64,000 bases of DNA, from NCBI RefSeq assembly GCF_003096595.1, contig NZ_QEKO01000002.1, positions 187,064 to 251,063 on the forward strand. Direction: 5' to 3'. The notes below the pieces were generated by a model. It was given only the letters and a program-made list of their open reading frames with translations, searched no databases and was not told where the DNA came from. Source of the DNA: Pusillimonas noertemannii. GTDB taxonomy: Bacteria > Pseudomonadota > Gammaproteobacteria > Burkholderiales > Burkholderiaceae_B. Each line of letters opens with the position of its first letter. The first letter of the stretch is position 1. A program made the position numbers and the translations under genes. Positions 63,675 to 64,000 of this stretch are shown here, one piece after another.

Positions 63675-63766
63675 TCTTGGGGACGCAATAAGCCGAAAAC
63701 GGTAGAAATCTTCCTATGTGGAATATTTGAATGTCCCCAGGCTGTCCCCTATACTTGTCCCCAAGA
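63675..63766. repeat. GTCCCC repeats before the second integrase (arm-site candidates)
   Basis: TCTTGGGGAC (63675-63684) and its exact inverse GTCCCCAAGA (63757-63766) flank two more copies of TGTCCCC at 63732 and 63743. Four copies in about 90 bases next to an integrase start and the tRNA end suggest integrase arm-type binding sites. Confidence 0.55.
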
Positions 63767-63786
63767 TCACTACAGGGGCCGTCAAA

Positions 63787-64000
63787 ATGGCATCATATGA
63801 ACAGCGCGGATCATCGACGCGCGCCGTGGTACGCCTGCCAGGCGGAGGGAAAAAAACCAAGACTTTCGACACCAAGCGCGAAGCGCAGGCGTGGGCGGAA
63901 GGAATGGAGAAGAAAAAGCTCATAGGCACGCTCACGTCCAGCAAGTCAATAACGGTCGGCGACCTCTTCGAGGCCTACATGCCCATAGCCGAAAAGGAAG
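63787..64000 (+). CDS. Second tyrosine recombinase, N-terminus only (runs off window)
   Basis: 71 codons from the ATG at 63787 with no stop before the edge. The product (ASYEQRGSSTRAVVRLPGGG, TFDTKREAQAWAEGMEKK, SITVGDLFEAYMP) has the arm-binding strand pattern and the start of the core-binding domain of phage-type integrases. It differs from the ICE integrase. It reads away from the tRNA fragment, the usual place for the integrase of a second island or prophage. Confidence 0.82.
   Translation, partial: MASYEQRGSSTRAVVRLPGGGKKTKTFDTKREAQAWAEGMEKKKLIGTLTSSKSITVGDLFEAYMPIAEKE

Overview
The window suggests a high-GC betaproteobacterium of the order Burkholderiales, probably Alcaligenaceae (Bordetella/Achromobacter-like). 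This rests on codon use, on the siderophore gene set, and on a conjugative backbone whose order matches the Tn4371 family of integrative and conjugative elements (ICEs). Nearly all of the window appears to lie inside one such ICE. Its right end is marked by an integrase with a small excisionase-like gene (61.8-63.4 kb) next to a fragment of tRNA-Leu(CAA) that starts in the anticodon loop (63554-63606). A second integrase starts just past this fragment and runs off the right edge, so two elements are probably stacked at the same tRNA. I see no matching left attachment site, so the ICE probably extends beyond base 1.

Layout: (1) 1-8.7 kb is a zinc-acquisition block: a periplasmic CobN-like protein (cut by the edge), DUF2149 and ExbB-like proteins and a TonB receptor on the minus strand, divergent from a His-rich ZnuA-like protein, a DUF1007 protein and a NicO-type transporter. 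A palindrome resembling a Zur box sits in the shared promoter. (2) 8.8-20.7 kb is the mating-pair apparatus, trbI-G-F-L-K-J-E-D-C-B, a ribbon-helix-helix gene and traG, all on the minus strand, with a LysR gene (traR-like) behind it. (3) 21.9-32.5 kb is a siderophore-iron cargo block: FecI sigma, FecR, a TonB receptor with an STN signalling domain, FhuD, FhuB, FhuF, a SyrD/PvdE-like ABC protein and FhuC, with a Fur-like box. (4) 32.6-45.3 kb is the plasmid-like core: relaxase, TraF peptidase, DUF2840, RHH, ParA, three iterons plus DnaA boxes, RepA, AlpA-like, DUF2285, DUF2958, DUF736, XRE, a ParD antitoxin with a decapitated ParE, a ParB-like protein and RadC. Many intergenic gaps here hold GC-rich hairpins. 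(5) 45.8-61.4 kb is a defence island: an OLD/TOPRIM nuclease with a UvrD helicase (Gabija-like), a MazG remnant, two unknown proteins, an Eco29kI-type restriction-modification (R-M) cassette with an extra GIY-YIG protein and Vsr behind a LexA-like box, an orphan HigA-type antitoxin, and a MORC-type GHKL ATPase with an unknown 423-aa partner and a cytosine methyltransferase.

Taken together, the element carries transfer, partition and probably autonomous replication functions. It gives the host two metal-scavenging systems (zinc and iron) and at least two or three anti-phage systems. The best candidate for an undescribed system is the MORC ATPase / 423-aa protein / C5-methyltransferase trio (56.9-61.4 kb). 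The R-M operon whose promoter overlaps a LexA-type operator is the second. All functions are inferred by reading motifs; no database search was run.
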